From assembly GCA_003635315.1 (NCBI GenBank), contig PYJD01000021.1:1-64000 (forward strand): a stretch of 64,000 nucleotides of DNA. Direction: 5' to 3'. Source of the DNA: Candidatus Poribacteria bacterium. Lineage in GTDB: Bacteria > Poribacteria > WGA-4E > WGA-3G. The position numbers were made by a program, and so were the translations under genes. The notes under the pieces are model-generated. The model was not told the origin of the DNA, searched no databases, and saw nothing but the letters and a program-made list of their open reading frames with translations. Positions 52,199 through 61,670 of the stretch are shown here, one piece after another. Positions within the stretch are counted from its first letter, which is position 1, and every line of letters begins with the position of its first letter.

Positions 52199-53216
52199 TT
52201 ATCTCTGATTCTTCTTCAAAAGCAAAAAGTGCTTCAACAAAATCGGTTCCCACAAAATCTCTGAGGTCGTCGAGTTTCTCTCCAATTCCGATTAGTTTAA
52301 CTGGTGCTCCCAATTCAGATTTCACTCCAAGTATTATCCCACCTTTTGCAGTTCCGTCAAGTTTAGTGACTGCCACACCCGTGATAGGAACAGCTTCATT
52401 AAAAACCTTCGCCTGTATTAAGGCATTTTGTCCGACGGTACCATCAATTACAAGAAGTACTTCATGGGGAGCCCCTGTATGTGCTTGTGCCATAACTCGT
52501 CCGATTTTTGACAACTCATCCATCAAAGGTTTTTTAGTATGTAATCTTCCTGCTGTATCAACTATTAATACATCTGCTTGACGATGTTTTGCTGCATGTA
52601 TTGCATCAAAAACTACAGAAGCAGGTTCTGCATTTTCGCCACCGCGAATTAATTCAACTCCAGCACGTTCACACCATATTTCCAATTGATCTTCTGCAGC
52701 TGCACGAAAAGTGTCTCCTGCTGCGACAAGAACACGGTACCCATCAGTGTTAAACCTACTGGCAAGTTTCCCAATAGTTGTAGTTTTTCCAGCACCATTT
52801 ACACCAAGAACCAAAATCGTATAAGGTCCCTCTCCTTCAAGCACTAAAGGGGTATCTTCCCCAAGGAGATTACGTATTTCATCTCTAATGACTGTTTCTA
52901 ACTCAGAGGAATCACCTAATCCTTGAGATTTTACTGTCTCTCGTACATTATCCATCAATTTGAGAGTCGTATCAACCCCTACGTCAGCTTGGATTAATAT
53001 CTCTTCAATTTCATCCATCAGATATTCGTCAATCTTCCTACCGACCCGAAGTAATCCAGAAAGTTGAGACATTAAATTATTTCGGGTCTTCGTCAAACTG
53101 GATTTCAGACGATTGAACCAATTCTCTTTCTCATTTGTCTCCAGTTGATCATCCTGAATCGTGTCCTTTGGTTCATCAGTCTTCTTATCACCACCTTTAA
53201 ACAAGTTTCTAAGCAT
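52185..53216 (-). CDS. ftsY: Signal recognition particle receptor FtsY
   Basis: The 343-residue protein begins MLRNLFKGGDKK after AAAGGAGAATTGG. It has an acidic N-terminal stretch, the N domain (LSGLLRVGRKIDEYLMDEIEEILIQADVG, in pieces), and a GTPase domain with LGVNGAGKTTTIGKLA (G1), the DTFRAAA block (G2), DTAGRL (G3) and TKLDGTAKGG (G4 region). With Ffh it targets nascent membrane proteins to the translocon. Length and order are typical. Confidence 0.97.
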   Translation of the reverse strand: MLRNLFKGGDKKTDEPKDTIQDDQLETNEKENWFNRLKSSLTKTRNNLMSQLSGLLRVGRKIDEYLMDEIEEILIQADVGVDTTLKLMDNVRETVKSQGLGDSSELETVIRDEIRNLLGEDTPLVLEGEGPYTILVLGVNGAGKTTTIGKLASRFNTDGYRVLVAAGDTFRAAAEDQLEIWCERAGVELIRGGENAEPASVVFDAIHAAKHRQADVLIVDTAGRLHTKKPLMDELSKIGRVMAQAHTGAPHEVLLVIDGTVGQNALIQAKVFNEAVPITGVAVTKLDGTAKGGIILGVKSELGAPVKLIGIGEKLDDLRDFVGTDFVEALFAFEEESEINPTA

Positions 53217-53532
53217 CCAATTCTCCTTTATTCACATGTTTCAATTTACTTTTACCGAATTCACGTAAAACTACAATAACAGATGATAATATTACAACAA
53301 TTCAAGTCATTTTGGTATAAAAAAATAGAATGTAATATGATATGACCTTTTTGTCGTTATGTGTCACATAAGTAAAGTGGATTTTATATTCTTCAATCCA
53401 ATCTGTACGACTGGAAATTATTCCACAAAGTATTTAGTTGTTTTATATTTTACCAACTACTGATGAATTAATGTATTGTATAGCTTACAAGTTTAATATA
53501 TACTAAAATTATATTCATATAAGGAGAAAAAC
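53217..53532. other. AT-rich divergent intergenic spacer
   Basis: The 316 bases separate ftsY from the cytochrome genes and hold no supported open frame. TA-rich stretches near 53430-53520 probably contain the promoter of the cytochrome P460-like gene. AAGGAG precedes its start codon. Confidence 0.35.
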
Positions 53533-54120
53533 ATGAATACACAAAAACATACTCCCGAACTCACAAAAACAATACTGTGTATTATGTCAGTTTTATTTGC
53601 TGGAATTTTGTTCACTTCCTGTGTGGAAGAACAGCAGATAGAGGAACTTGTCCAGGAAACTGATAATCAAGAAAATAACCAAGAAGTTCAACAACCTGAA
53701 GAAACAATTGCTGCACTACCCGGACTGCCTGACTATGTCGCAGGTTATGAGAAATGGCTTAAATTAAATGCAGAACCAATTCCACCTGTCCCGGGTGGGG
53801 ATCCACATAACGGCACAAAAAATGTCTACGTTAATCAAGACCGAGAGGCAATTGCACCGGATGGAACACAGACATTTCCATATCCAGATGGAAGTATCGT
53901 TGTAAAAGAAGCCACCAGACCTAATAAAGACTTCATCGGTCTGATTGCTATTATGCGTAAAGATGTTGGAAGCGATCCTGATAATAACGATTGGAAATTT
54001 ATTGAATACACAAGGGATGCACCTGATGATGATTTTACAATCTTAGCTCAGGACCGTATATGTTGGGGTTGTCATGCCAGAGTTAAAAATATGGACTATG
54101 TTTTTACTGAACTTGATTGA
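53533..54120 (+). CDS. Cytochrome P460-like c-heme lipoprotein
   Basis: ATG 53533 follows AAGGAGAAAAAC. The 195-residue protein has a lipoprotein signal (MSVLFAGILFTSC, lipidated Cys about 33), an acidic Gln/Asn/Glu-rich linker, and a cytochrome P460-type domain with VYVNQDREAIAPDG, YPDGSIVVKEATRP and KFIEYTRDAP. It ends with the heme motif CWGCH (177-181). P460 proteins oxidise hydroxylamine or related nitrogen compounds or act as electron carriers; the cross-linking Lys is not certain here. The next gene is a diheme cytochrome/barrel fusion. Confidence 0.82.
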   Translation: MNTQKHTPELTKTILCIMSVLFAGILFTSCVEEQQIEELVQETDNQENNQEVQQPEETIAALPGLPDYVAGYEKWLKLNAEPIPPVPGGDPHNGTKNVYVNQDREAIAPDGTQTFPYPDGSIVVKEATRPNKDFIGLIAIMRKDVGSDPDNNDWKFIEYTRDAPDDDFTILAQDRICWGCHARVKNMDYVFTELD

Positions 54121-54176
54121 TATCAACTATAGATTGGAATAAGCCTTACCTATTTGGCATTATAAGGAGTAAACCT

Positions 54177-55394
54177 ATGGATTTTTATTCTACCCAATTA
54201 AATATACCTGTTCTACGAAGAAATATAAACAAACTCAATATACAAAGATTGTTGATATTGACATTTATATCAATTGTATCGTTTAGCATACTCATAATCA
54301 ACTCTGCCGAAGCCAGACCAGAATTTGCAGCAGAATTAGATAAGGATTGCACTTTCTGTCATATTGATCCTGCGGGTGGCGGACCTCGAAATCGGGTTGG
54401 TGAGATCTTCGAAGAAAACTATTTTGAATTCCCAGAAGACTTTGATATGGAGGCAGTGACAGAAGAAACAAAAGAGTTAATCAAACAAATTACCACTTCA
54501 CTCGATCTTCAAACAGCATTTATCAAGACTATCCATGTTGATGAAGAGGAAGGAACAGTAGCAGGATGTTCCTCATGTCATTCTTCTGTTGATAGATTCT
54601 TCCTTATGCAAGCAGAAGCAACCTTCAATGCACAGGCATCCGAACACGTCCGGTTAACAGTATCGAATAATGTTGGTACGACATTGAATGCATTTGCAAC
54701 GGTTGATGCGATTCCTAAACATCTTTATGTAAGAGTTGGACAATTTCGACTTCCATTCGGCATTAAACAGAAAGATCATAATATACTCGTAAGAGAAGGT
54801 TACGGTCTGGGTTCAAATAAACGTGATGTTGGACTTGAGGCAGGCGGTAGTTATGGAAAAATATTCTACAATGCAGCATTTTTCAATGCCGGGAATAACA
54901 TCGCCAATGGTTCTCTTGGGACTTTTGGTGGACAACTTGGTCCAATCCGTGCAGGTATCTCATGTATGTTAGAGAAACCTGATGAAGAGTGGGAACGAAT
55001 AATCGGTGCTTTTTTGACTGCCTCATTCGGTGATCTTAGCTTAGAAGGGGAATTCAATTTTGGCAATAGTGGTGAAGTACTGTCCTTTGCAGATGATACT
55101 GTGGATTCTAAAGGGTATTACTTCGGGGCAAAATACCGACTCTTTCCCCAGTTATCTCTATCTGGTCGTTACGGTTTATTTGATCCTGATAGAATGGTAT
55201 TAGGTGATGCAGGTAAGCGAATTACATTTACTGCCAAATACAATTTTATGGAAAACGGTGCTATTTCACTATTTTACTGGGCAAACCTGCCTAATAATGA
55301 TCGCTTACCAGATGAGAAGATCGCCAGTAAAAGTGAATTACGTCAACTCGAAGGTACGAATCAACTCATTCTAATGTCTCATTTCTGGTTCTAA
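54177..55394 (+). CDS. Diheme c-type cytochrome fused to an outer-membrane beta-barrel
   Basis: ATG 54177 follows AAGGAG. The N-terminal 45 residues are a long signal region (LLILTFISIVSFSILIINSAEA). Two c-heme motifs follow, CTFCH (58-62) and CSSCH (131-135). From about 145 on the sequence alternates short polar and apolar strands and Gly/Asn turns (EATFNAQASEHVRLTVSNNVG, KHLYVRVGQFRLPFGI, GKIFYNAAFFN, YYFGAKYRLFPQLSLSGRYGLF) and ends in Phe, the outer-membrane insertion signal. It resembles a porin with heme domains at its base and could conduct electrons across the outer membrane. Confidence 0.75.
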   Translation: MDFYSTQLNIPVLRRNINKLNIQRLLILTFISIVSFSILIINSAEARPEFAAELDKDCTFCHIDPAGGGPRNRVGEIFEENYFEFPEDFDMEAVTEETKELIKQITTSLDLQTAFIKTIHVDEEEGTVAGCSSCHSSVDRFFLMQAEATFNAQASEHVRLTVSNNVGTTLNAFATVDAIPKHLYVRVGQFRLPFGIKQKDHNILVREGYGLGSNKRDVGLEAGGSYGKIFYNAAFFNAGNNIANGSLGTFGGQLGPIRAGISCMLEKPDEEWERIIGAFLTASFGDLSLEGEFNFGNSGEVLSFADDTVDSKGYYFGAKYRLFPQLSLSGRYGLFDPDRMVLGDAGKRITFTAKYNFMENGAISLFYWANLPNNDRLPDEKIASKSELRQLEGTNQLILMSHFWF

Positions 55395-56100
55395 TTTACA
55401 ATAAATGTAATGAGAATACTATGAATTCGGTTCGTGGAATCCACTTCGATTCCGATAATCAAGAAATCAACGGTATGAATGACATAAAAACATTCTCCGT
55501 GAATTCGTCGTGGTTTGGAAAACCTTCCTTCCAAAACCTAATACTAAAATTCGTAAGGAAGTATCATACACTTTCATGTTAGTAAAAATATAATAGAGTG
55601 TGTTATTTTTTACACATGATAGTATTTTCTTACTAATCTACCCGATTCTTAGTATAATCTATTAATTACCTACATTTCCACCACACAATCTCGCTTAAAG
55701 GTCGCTTTAAGCGAGATTGTCCTTCTAATAGAATTAATACTGTCACCATACATACTCCAATTGTTTATTCATTCTCAACTTGATGTAATAAATGATGGTA
55801 TTTCTAAAGATATACTGTCATAGTTATACTGAAATTAGTAGCCATATTATGGAGATCATATAGATGTACTAAATATTGGCACGGAATTTGCTCATAGCAA
55901 CACAAAGGAATAACTTGATAGCAAGTTATCAAATGAATTATGAACGTCAAATAGATATCATTTGAATTTTTAGTATCATACACAATAGAAGAACGGATTT
56001 TCATATCAATTAATAATATTTACACATTCAATGTAGATTTTTTCTGTAATAATTAATAGACTTCAAGTTTCAGTTTATTGGACGCTTAGGAGACTTAACG
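55395..56100. other. Intergenic spacer before the alpha-2-macroglobulin gene
   Basis: The 706 bases hold no supported coding frame. A perfect palindrome lies at 55685-55720. Short GC-rich inverted sequences around 55430-55550 resemble repeat debris. The promoter of the macroglobulin gene is probably in the AT-rich last 100 bases. Confidence 0.4.
55685..55720. terminator. Perfect 16-base-pair hairpin, candidate bidirectional terminator
   Basis: ACAATCTCGCTTAAAG pairs completely with CTTTAAGCGAGATTGT around GTCG. A weak pyrimidine run (CCTTCT) follows on the plus strand. It lies about 290 bases after the diheme-barrel gene, so it could terminate that transcript or be a repeat. Confidence 0.5.
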
Positions 56101-59100
56101 ATGAAAACTAAACAATTATACATAGGCGTTGTTGGAATACTCTCTTTGCTTTTATTGATAATAGGTTCTCTATATATTCATAGTCTGTCCTCAGGTTCAA
56201 AAACCCGTGTCCATGTCAAATCTTTCACACCAAAGGGTGAAAAAGTCCTTCAATGGGTAGACTTTACATTTACATTTTCCGAACCTGTTATAGATAATTC
56301 ACTGGTTAACACCGAATTGCCAAGTCAGGCAGTTCAATTTACACCTACTGTTAAAGGAGTAACCCGTTGGATTAAGCGTGATACAATACGCTACTTTTTG
56401 GAAAGTCCTTTAGCACCATCCGCAAGTTATACCGTCGTACTCTCACCAAAATTGCATCAAAGTTCACTGGGTTTTGTCATTACTGGTAACAGAAAATTCA
56501 CTTTTTTGACAGAACCATTCCGTATTGAAAAGAAAAATCTCGAATTTAAATATACCAAGACACATGCCAAAGTTATAGGGAAGTTAGCCTTTAACTATCC
56601 TGTTAATATTGCCGATTTACGCTCAAATCTATCTCTGAAACTTCAAGATAATGTTCTGTTACCTTATACACTTCAACCAGAAAGTGGAATCGCGAAAGAG
56701 ATATCAATTGAGACTGAAGAAATTCCACGGCTGCTTGGAAATCAATCTCTAAAGGTACAAATTGATAAAGGATTTAATTGTATCGGTGGAAAAATTGGAT
56801 TGAAGCAGGCAAGTATGCGGACATTAACCTTGGCTGGAAGGGATAGACTTAGAGTTACATATGCAAATGTAGATGAATATTCTGGGAGTCCTCATATACG
56901 ACTTCGATTTAGTTCGAATGTACCTGTTGACACCATCCAACCATACATTCAAATTGACCCCGAGTTAGAAACACAGATTATCCAACGTTATAATGGTATT
57001 GATATTTATGGTGATTTTCAACGTCGCAGTAAATATAAAGTCAGCATACAGGAAGGATTAGCTGCACCTGACGGATCCATATTAAAGAAACCTTATTCAA
57101 AAACACTTACCATACCAGATGTACCTCCGCAGATTCGTTTTGTCGGAAATGGGTTTTTCTTAACTCGAAACCAAAACATGAATCTCGGATTAGCGACAAT
57201 AAATATACAGAATGTCAACCTTCAAATTGAAAAGGTATTTGCTAACAATCTTATATATGCATCTAAACTCAGTAATTGGAGTACATATACAAGCGGTTTA
57301 GGAAAACCTATTCATTCCGGTAGTCTCTCAATTACATCAAAACTGAATGAAGAGGTAAAAACCCCTATTGATATAGGGAAATATCTTGATGATAGATATA
57401 CTGGTATCTTTAAAGTCACTGCCAGACACCCTCATAACTATAGACCTCGTGCCACCCAATGGGTAATGCTTACGGACCTGGGTATTATATCAAAGAGAGC
57501 AGGGGATGAATTATGGGTATGGGTCAATTCCCTTTCCAACCTAAAACCTGTATCACAAGCAACAATTAAACTTATCAGTGATAACAACCAGACATTACTA
57601 ACCGGTAAAACAAATTGGCAAGGTTTCGTTAAATTCTCCTCTGTTGATCAAAAAACCGAAGGGTTTACACCTTTTATGCTAACAGTGGAAAAAGGTGAAG
57701 ATATATCTTTCATACAACTTAACCGACACCAACTTTCTACTGGTGATTTCAATGTCGGTGGTACAGAATACTTAGAAACCGGATATGATGCATTTCTATA
57801 TACAAGTAGAGGTGTGTATCGTCCTGGAGAAAGAGTAGATATCGCAGGTATAGTCCGTGGAAAAGATAATTTGACACCACCTATTCTTCCGACCCATATT
57901 GAGGTTACCGCACCAGATGGAAGAACAATAAGAGAATTTCAGAAAAATACTGACAAACACGGTGGATGTGAGGTGGAATTGACTTTACCTCCATATGCAC
58001 AAACTGGTGGGTATATCGCCAAGATGAAAGTGGCTGATAAAGAAATTGGACGCGGTCGATTCCAAGTTGAAGAATTTATGCCTGACCGTATGAAGGTGAT
58101 TGTCTCTACAGATAAACCAGAGTATGACATAGGTGATGAGGTAGGTATGGAGGTAACTGCTGTTAACTTGTTTGGTCCACCTGCTACAAACCGAAAAGTT
58201 ACCGCATACTATATGCTTGAAACAGTTCCTTATGTACCACCAGAAAAATGGCGTTCATTCCATTTCTCAAGTACTGCTCGTTTTGAGAAACAACGGATGA
58301 ATTTGAAAGAATCTAAAACTAATGATGAAGGCAAAGTCATATATCAGGTGATACTACCTGAAAAAGTTAAAGCACCTTCACTATTAAATGGCATATTTAC
58401 AGCAAGTGTAAATGAACCGGGTGGTAGAGCGGTTACGGCTTCCCAAAGTGCTATTATTCACCCCTATTCACATTATGTTGGTATCAAACGTTCTAATGAT
58501 GGCGCTATAAACCGTAACCAAGAAGTGGCAATAGACTATATTGCTGTGGATAAGAATGGTAATTCCATGGCAGGTAGAGATCTTTTACTTACTGTGTATA
58601 AAGTTCGCTGGAATACTATTCTCAGAAGAAATTCACGTGGTCAGTATCAATACGTCTCTAATCCTCAAAAAACCACATTGGAATCTCACCCATTAGTCTC
58701 AACGACAGATATAGGCACATTCACATTCACACCTACTGAATATGGTGAGTATCGTGTACAAATAGAGGACACAGTCTCCGGGGCGAAATCGGAAATTAAG
58801 ATGGAAACTTCTGGATGGGGATACGTACCTGTATCTATGGAAAATCCAAGTTTACTTGAGATGACCTTAGACAAAACCGCATACAATCCAGGAGAGATAG
58901 CAAAACTACATGTTAAAGCTCCATTCTCTGGTAAATTATTGTTAACAATTGAACGAGAAAAAATTCTAAGCTATAGAATTGTAAACATTACAGGTAATAC
59001 AGCGAGTTTGAATATACCCGTTCAATACGCTTACAAACCAAACATATATCTATCTGGTACGATAATCCGGTCAACTGAATCACTCAAAGAACATGGTTCG

Positions 59101-61539
59101 GCACGCGCTTTCGGGATAATCCCTTTAAAAATTGATGATACATCAAACCGTTTCACAATTGAACTGGATGCTCCTGAGGAGATTAGACCCAATACTGACG
59201 TTACTGTTAAGTATACTGTAAAGGGTAAAAACAGCGGATTTTCCCAAGTTACGATTGCGGCGATTGACGAAGGAATTCTCCAGTTAACCGATTTCAAAAC
59301 ACCTGATGCCCATAAATACTTCTATAGACAAAGAGGCTTAAAGACTCTTGTACATGATCTATATTCGGCTGTATTACCGGAAATCGAATCGGCGCAAACA
59401 GAATCAAGTACAGGGGGTGATGGAAGTTTAGCTGCAGGTCGGGCAAAACGGCTTAATACAGGAAGCATTATGCGCGTCAAACCGGTATCCCTCTGGTCAG
59501 GTATATTGAAAACAGATCGATATGGAAAAGGTACAGTAGACTTTCATGTACCACAATTTAATGGCACATTAAGAATTATGGCTGTAGCCTATGCCAATAC
59601 AAACTTTGGATCCGGTGAAAAGCCTATTATTGTCCGTGAACCGGTCGTAATCACGCCAACTCTTCCACGTTTCCTTTCCGGTGGAGATCGCATCCAATTT
59701 CCAATAAATGTACATAACGGAACTGGTGTAGATGGAGAATTCAGTGTTGAGATCCAAGCAGAGGGTGATGTTCAATTCCTATCAGATGCCGAAAACGTTG
59801 AAGTCCCAACCGAAAATCGAAAAGTTCAAAAACAGATATATATTGATTCTGATGTTGAAGAGCAACTCTTATTTGAACTACTCACACACGATTCAATAGG
59901 GAAAGCGACCTTCAAAGTATCTGCTATCGGGAACAACGAACGATCAGAAATGACCGTCCAACTCCCACTCAGATCCGCTGCACCTCCTGTAACGGATACT
60001 GGATATGGAGTGGTGAATGCAGATGAACCCGCAGATTTCATACTTCCATCAAACTTTATTGCGGATTCCTCTGAATTTGGTCTAACTGTTTCCCCTTTCC
60101 CCGCAGTTAAATTTGCAGACGGCATTCGTTATCTACTGAGATATCCATACGGGTGTCTTGAGCAAACCACAAGTAAGGTTTTCCCTTTACTATATTTTAG
60201 TGATGTTGCACGCACAGTTGATCATGATCTTGCCACAGATGAACGTGTAAATTATTACATTACTGAAGGAATAAATAAACTCGAAAGTATGCTAACCGGG
60301 CAAGATCATTTCTCCTATTGGCCCGGTGGAGGCTATATTAACCATTGGAGTAGTATATATGCAACACACTTTTTAGTTGAAGCACGAAAATCGGGATATG
60401 AAGTATCTGACCGTGTTTACACGGCAATGCTTAGGGGATTAAGAAATCAAGCAAAGCAGATTTCAAGTAACCAAAGAACAATTGATAAAAACAATAGATA
60501 TAATGCCGAACGGGCAGTCTATGCATGTTATGTTTTGGCCGCAGCGGGACATCCTGAAAAAGGGGTGATGCATTACTTTAAGAATAATCTGCTAAGTGGC
60601 CTTACTGGTTATAGTCGTTTCCAATTAGCAGGTGCATTCGGACTTAGTGGTGATTTGGAAACTGCCCTTTCTATGTTACCTATTTCTATTCCAACATCAA
60701 ACGGTGGTAAAAGACAATCCGGTAACAACTTCAATTCACCTATTCGATCCCAAGCTATAATGCTTGATGTGCTTGCTGAAGTCAATGAAAATCATCCTTC
60801 AATTCCCATGTTGGTCAATAATCTGAGTCAATCTGCATCCCAAAAGAAACGTTGGGGAACAACACAAGAAAATGCGTTTGCTTTTCTGGCATTGGGTAAG
60901 ATATTGAGGAAACAAATGGATGGTAATTACACTGGTACAATTACTATCAATGGCACACATTTGGCTGATTTCGATTCAGAAAAACCATCACTGCGATTAG
61001 CAAATAAAGATTGGGATGGCGCACAGATACAAATCTCTATTGAAGGTGAAGGGAATTGTTATTACCATTGGTCAGCATTTGGCATACGACGTGATTCCTT
61101 TATTCAGGAATATGATCGAGATTTACAGGTGCGACGCCGGTTCCTTAACCAAGATGGAACGCCATACGAAAACGAATTCAGACATGGGGATATGGTGATA
61201 GCAGAAATCACTGTAAAAGCACTTAACTTCAACCTTGAAAACGTCGTTGTTGTCGATATGTTGCCAGCCGGTTTTGAAATAGAGAATGCCAGGTTAGCAT
61301 CCCGTGCCAGTATCCCATGGCTGAAGACTAATGACTTTAAGCCTGATTATGTTGACATACGTGATGATCGTATGATATTTTTCGGCACATTCCCACGACA
61401 AAGAGAACGCAAGTTCCACTACGCATTAAGAGCCGTAACTCGTGGCGAATTTAATCTACCACCTGTATCCGCAGAGGCAATGTATGATCCAGCCAATTCC
61501 TCTGTCGCAAGTAGTGGTAAGATCACAGTTATTGATTAA
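56101..61539 (+). CDS. Bacterial alpha-2-macroglobulin family protein
   Basis: The 1812-residue protein has an N-terminal membrane anchor (IGVVGILSLLLLIIGSLYIHS), a series of MG domains, a bait-type region and the thioester domain with YGCLEQ (Cys1352, Glu1354, Gln1355). The thioester lets the protein trap proteases covalently in the periplasm. Later residues form the complement-like helical domain and receptor-binding-like end (LEYDRDLQVRRRF to PASSVASSGKITVID region). The following gene is pbpC, the conserved partner of the E. coli YfhM-PbpC system: A2M defends when PBP1C repairs a breached envelope. Confidence 0.93.
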   Translation: MKTKQLYIGVVGILSLLLLIIGSLYIHSLSSGSKTRVHVKSFTPKGEKVLQWVDFTFTFSEPVIDNSLVNTELPSQAVQFTPTVKGVTRWIKRDTIRYFLESPLAPSASYTVVLSPKLHQSSLGFVITGNRKFTFLTEPFRIEKKNLEFKYTKTHAKVIGKLAFNYPVNIADLRSNLSLKLQDNVLLPYTLQPESGIAKEISIETEEIPRLLGNQSLKVQIDKGFNCIGGKIGLKQASMRTLTLAGRDRLRVTYANVDEYSGSPHIRLRFSSNVPVDTIQPYIQIDPELETQIIQRYNGIDIYGDFQRRSKYKVSIQEGLAAPDGSILKKPYSKTLTIPDVPPQIRFVGNGFFLTRNQNMNLGLATINIQNVNLQIEKVFANNLIYASKLSNWSTYTSGLGKPIHSGSLSITSKLNEEVKTPIDIGKYLDDRYTGIFKVTARHPHNYRPRATQWVMLTDLGIISKRAGDELWVWVNSLSNLKPVSQATIKLISDNNQTLLTGKTNWQGFVKFSSVDQKTEGFTPFMLTVEKGEDISFIQLNRHQLSTGDFNVGGTEYLETGYDAFLYTSRGVYRPGERVDIAGIVRGKDNLTPPILPTHIEVTAPDGRTIREFQKNTDKHGGCEVELTLPPYAQTGGYIAKMKVADKEIGRGRFQVEEFMPDRMKVIVSTDKPEYDIGDEVGMEVTAVNLFGPPATNRKVTAYYMLETVPYVPPEKWRSFHFSSTARFEKQRMNLKESKTNDEGKVIYQVILPEKVKAPSLLNGIFTASVNEPGGRAVTASQSAIIHPYSHYVGIKRSNDGAINRNQEVAIDYIAVDKNGNSMAGRDLLLTVYKVRWNTILRRNSRGQYQYVSNPQKTTLESHPLVSTTDIGTFTFTPTEYGEYRVQIEDTVSGAKSEIKMETSGWGYVPVSMENPSLLEMTLDKTAYNPGEIAKLHVKAPFSGKLLLTIEREKILSYRIVNITGNTASLNIPVQYAYKPNIYLSGTIIRSTESLKEHGSARAFGIIPLKIDDTSNRFTIELDAPEEIRPNTDVTVKYTVKGKNSGFSQVTIAAIDEGILQLTDFKTPDAHKYFYRQRGLKTLVHDLYSAVLPEIESAQTESSTGGDGSLAAGRAKRLNTGSIMRVKPVSLWSGILKTDRYGKGTVDFHVPQFNGTLRIMAVAYANTNFGSGEKPIIVREPVVITPTLPRFLSGGDRIQFPINVHNGTGVDGEFSVEIQAEGDVQFLSDAENVEVPTENRKVQKQIYIDSDVEEQLLFELLTHDSIGKATFKVSAIGNNERSEMTVQLPLRSAAPPVTDTGYGVVNADEPADFILPSNFIADSSEFGLTVSPFPAVKFADGIRYLLRYPYGCLEQTTSKVFPLLYFSDVARTVDHDLATDERVNYYITEGINKLESMLTGQDHFSYWPGGGYINHWSSIYATHFLVEARKSGYEVSDRVYTAMLRGLRNQAKQISSNQRTIDKNNRYNAERAVYACYVLAAAGHPEKGVMHYFKNNLLSGLTGYSRFQLAGAFGLSGDLETALSMLPISIPTSNGGKRQSGNNFNSPIRSQAIMLDVLAEVNENHPSIPMLVNNLSQSASQKKRWGTTQENAFAFLALGKILRKQMDGNYTGTITINGTHLADFDSEKPSLRLANKDWDGAQIQISIEGEGNCYYHWSAFGIRRDSFIQEYDRDLQVRRRFLNQDGTPYENEFRHGDMVIAEITVKALNFNLENVVVVDMLPAGFEIENARLASRASIPWLKTNDFKPDYVDIRDDRMIFFGTFPRQRERKFHYALRAVTRGEFNLPPVSAEAMYDPANSSVASSGKITVID

Positions 61540-61670
61540 CCGATGCCCAATTTTGTCGGGCAAACCTACGGAAGAGATGGTGGGTTTATTCCTCTTCCCC
61601 CATCTCTTTCAACATAGTCAAATAAAATGAATAGTCTTTATCAAAGATCCTCAATCCATGGTTATCTCCC

